Below, piece by piece: positions 41,885-42,186 of a DNA stretch of 42,186 nt (within the stretch, counting starts at the first letter, position 1; each line of letters opens with the position of its first letter). A program made the translations under genes and the position numbers. This DNA is from Actinomadura sp. KC06 (lineage in GTDB: Bacteria > Actinomycetota > Actinomycetes > Streptosporangiales > Streptosporangiaceae). The notes below the pieces were generated by a model, which saw only the letters and a list, made by a program, of their open reading frames with translations, did not search any database and was not told the origin of the DNA. The DNA is taken from assembly GCF_004348735.1 (NCBI RefSeq), contig NZ_SMKT01000073.1, forward strand, positions 1-42,186, in the 5' to 3' direction.

Positions 41885-41914
41885 GCCCCGCCCCAGGTTC
41901 CCCCAGGGCGGGGC
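41885..41914. terminator. Hairpin between integrase and convergent small gene
   Basis: GCCCCGCCC (41885-41893), 12-nt loop, GGGCGGGGC (41906-41914): a perfect 9-bp GC stem in the 68-nt gap between convergent genes. A T-run (GTTTCCC) comes only 6 nt later on the plus strand. Likely bidirectional. Confidence 0.55.
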
Positions 41915-41929
41915 GACGCCGTTTCCCGG

Positions 41930-42118
41930 TCAGACGCGCCGATGGAACATGTAGGCCAGGTATTCCCGCTCGTCAGAGGTCAGCGCCCCCAGCTCAGCCA
42001 CCGTCCGCCGTACCCACGCCCGATCGGCCGCGCTCAGCCCGCCGGTTGCGCTCTCGTCCCCGCTCGTCTGCTCGTCCCCGTCCCGTCCGGTCACCGCGTC
42101 CCCGTCGCTTGCCGCCAT
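41930..42118 (-). CDS. Small acidic hypothetical protein of the element
   Basis: 62 aa, cytosolic. An Asp/Gly/Ser/Thr-rich N-terminus is followed by a helical part, LSAADRAWVRRTVAELGALT, ending DEREYLAYMFHRRV. I do not recognise a family. ATG 42118 (MAASDGDAV) has a weak GGGGTG-like ribosome site; in-frame starts up to 42184 near the window edge are possible. Convergent with the integrase; it could be an accessory or regulatory protein of the element, but nothing in the sequence shows this. Confidence 0.55.
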   Translation of the reverse strand: MAASDGDAVTGRDGDEQTSGDESATGGLSAADRAWVRRTVAELGALTSDEREYLAYMFHRRV

Positions 42119-42186
42119 CACCCCGCCCCAGCTCAGATGATCATGGTTCCGGCCTGTTGCCCGTGCCGTCCCACAAACCCCCACCC

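Larger units (their letters stand above)
40050..42186. mobile_element. Left end of an integrative element (prophage or ICE), incomplete
   Basis: The segment starts at the interrupted ATPase gene and continues past the right edge. It contains a large serine integrase next to the junction, a terminator and a small unknown gene. Base composition and codon use are visibly less GC-biased than in the chromosomal genes (for example AAGTTGACC, GTTGAGCGAG, AGGTTGGCG). Whether it is a phage, an ICE or a smaller cassette cannot be told from 2.1 kb. Confidence 0.8.

Noticed and set aside
1..42186. tRNA, rRNA or CRISPR loci
   Set aside because: I saw no cloverleaf-like segment with a TTCGA-type arm, no rRNA sequence and no regularly spaced repeats in reading through the intergenic regions; a tRNA scan would be needed to exclude one formally.

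Overview
This window is a high-GC chromosomal segment from an actinomycete. GTG and occasionally TTG starts are common, many stop/start codons overlap by 4 nt (ATGA or GTGA), and several families are typical of actinobacteria: DUF948/DUF6167 ahead of alaS, a mycothiol-type DinB protein, DUF6153, DUF3105/DUF305 and a LAL regulator. The core gene order matches that of filamentous actinomycetes. I cannot name the genus from sequence alone; something near Streptosporangiales (Actinomadura-like) is a guess.

Layout. 1-8447: stringent response and translation: relA (5' end outside the window), the minus-strand set MBL hydrolase-hisS-aspS, a membrane cyclophilin and a DUF349 protein. 8448-10876: a minus-strand mycothiol/DinB protein and a DUF6153-DUF3105-DUF305 trio of small membrane or exported proteins with His/Met motifs. 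11008-18605: plus-strand rarA, then DUF948-DUF6167-alaS-ruvX-mltG-aroE, nearly all overlapping or nearly so, a likely single transcription unit. 18626-22354: an accessory-looking group: an alpha/alpha-toroid (squalene-cyclase-repeat) membrane protein, a divergent HIT protein, and a Nudix-PfkB pair whose PfkB gene overlaps the HIT gene tail to tail. 22355-31089: infC (ATC start, behind a structured leader with a terminator), rpmI, rplT, a SpoU methyltransferase, a STAS protein lacking the phospho-serine, an orphan cytosolic PAS histidine kinase, and pheST. 31145-36485: a minus-strand LAL regulator followed by an ABC-2 exporter (ATPase and two permeases). 36486-38352: a divergent ABC-F gene behind a palindrome, a promoter and a long hairpin ending in TTTT, which together look like an antibiotic-responsive attenuator. 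38362-42186: a second ABC-2 exporter whose ATPase gene is cut in its Walker A motif by an integrative element; its large serine integrase lies beside the junction and the element runs off the right end.

The most interesting items are the ABC-F attenuator (36493-36735), the integration into a P-loop codon block (about 40044-40056), the structured infC leader (22681-22957), and the toroid/HIT/PfkB/Nudix group (18626-22354). All family assignments come from reading the translations; no database search was run.
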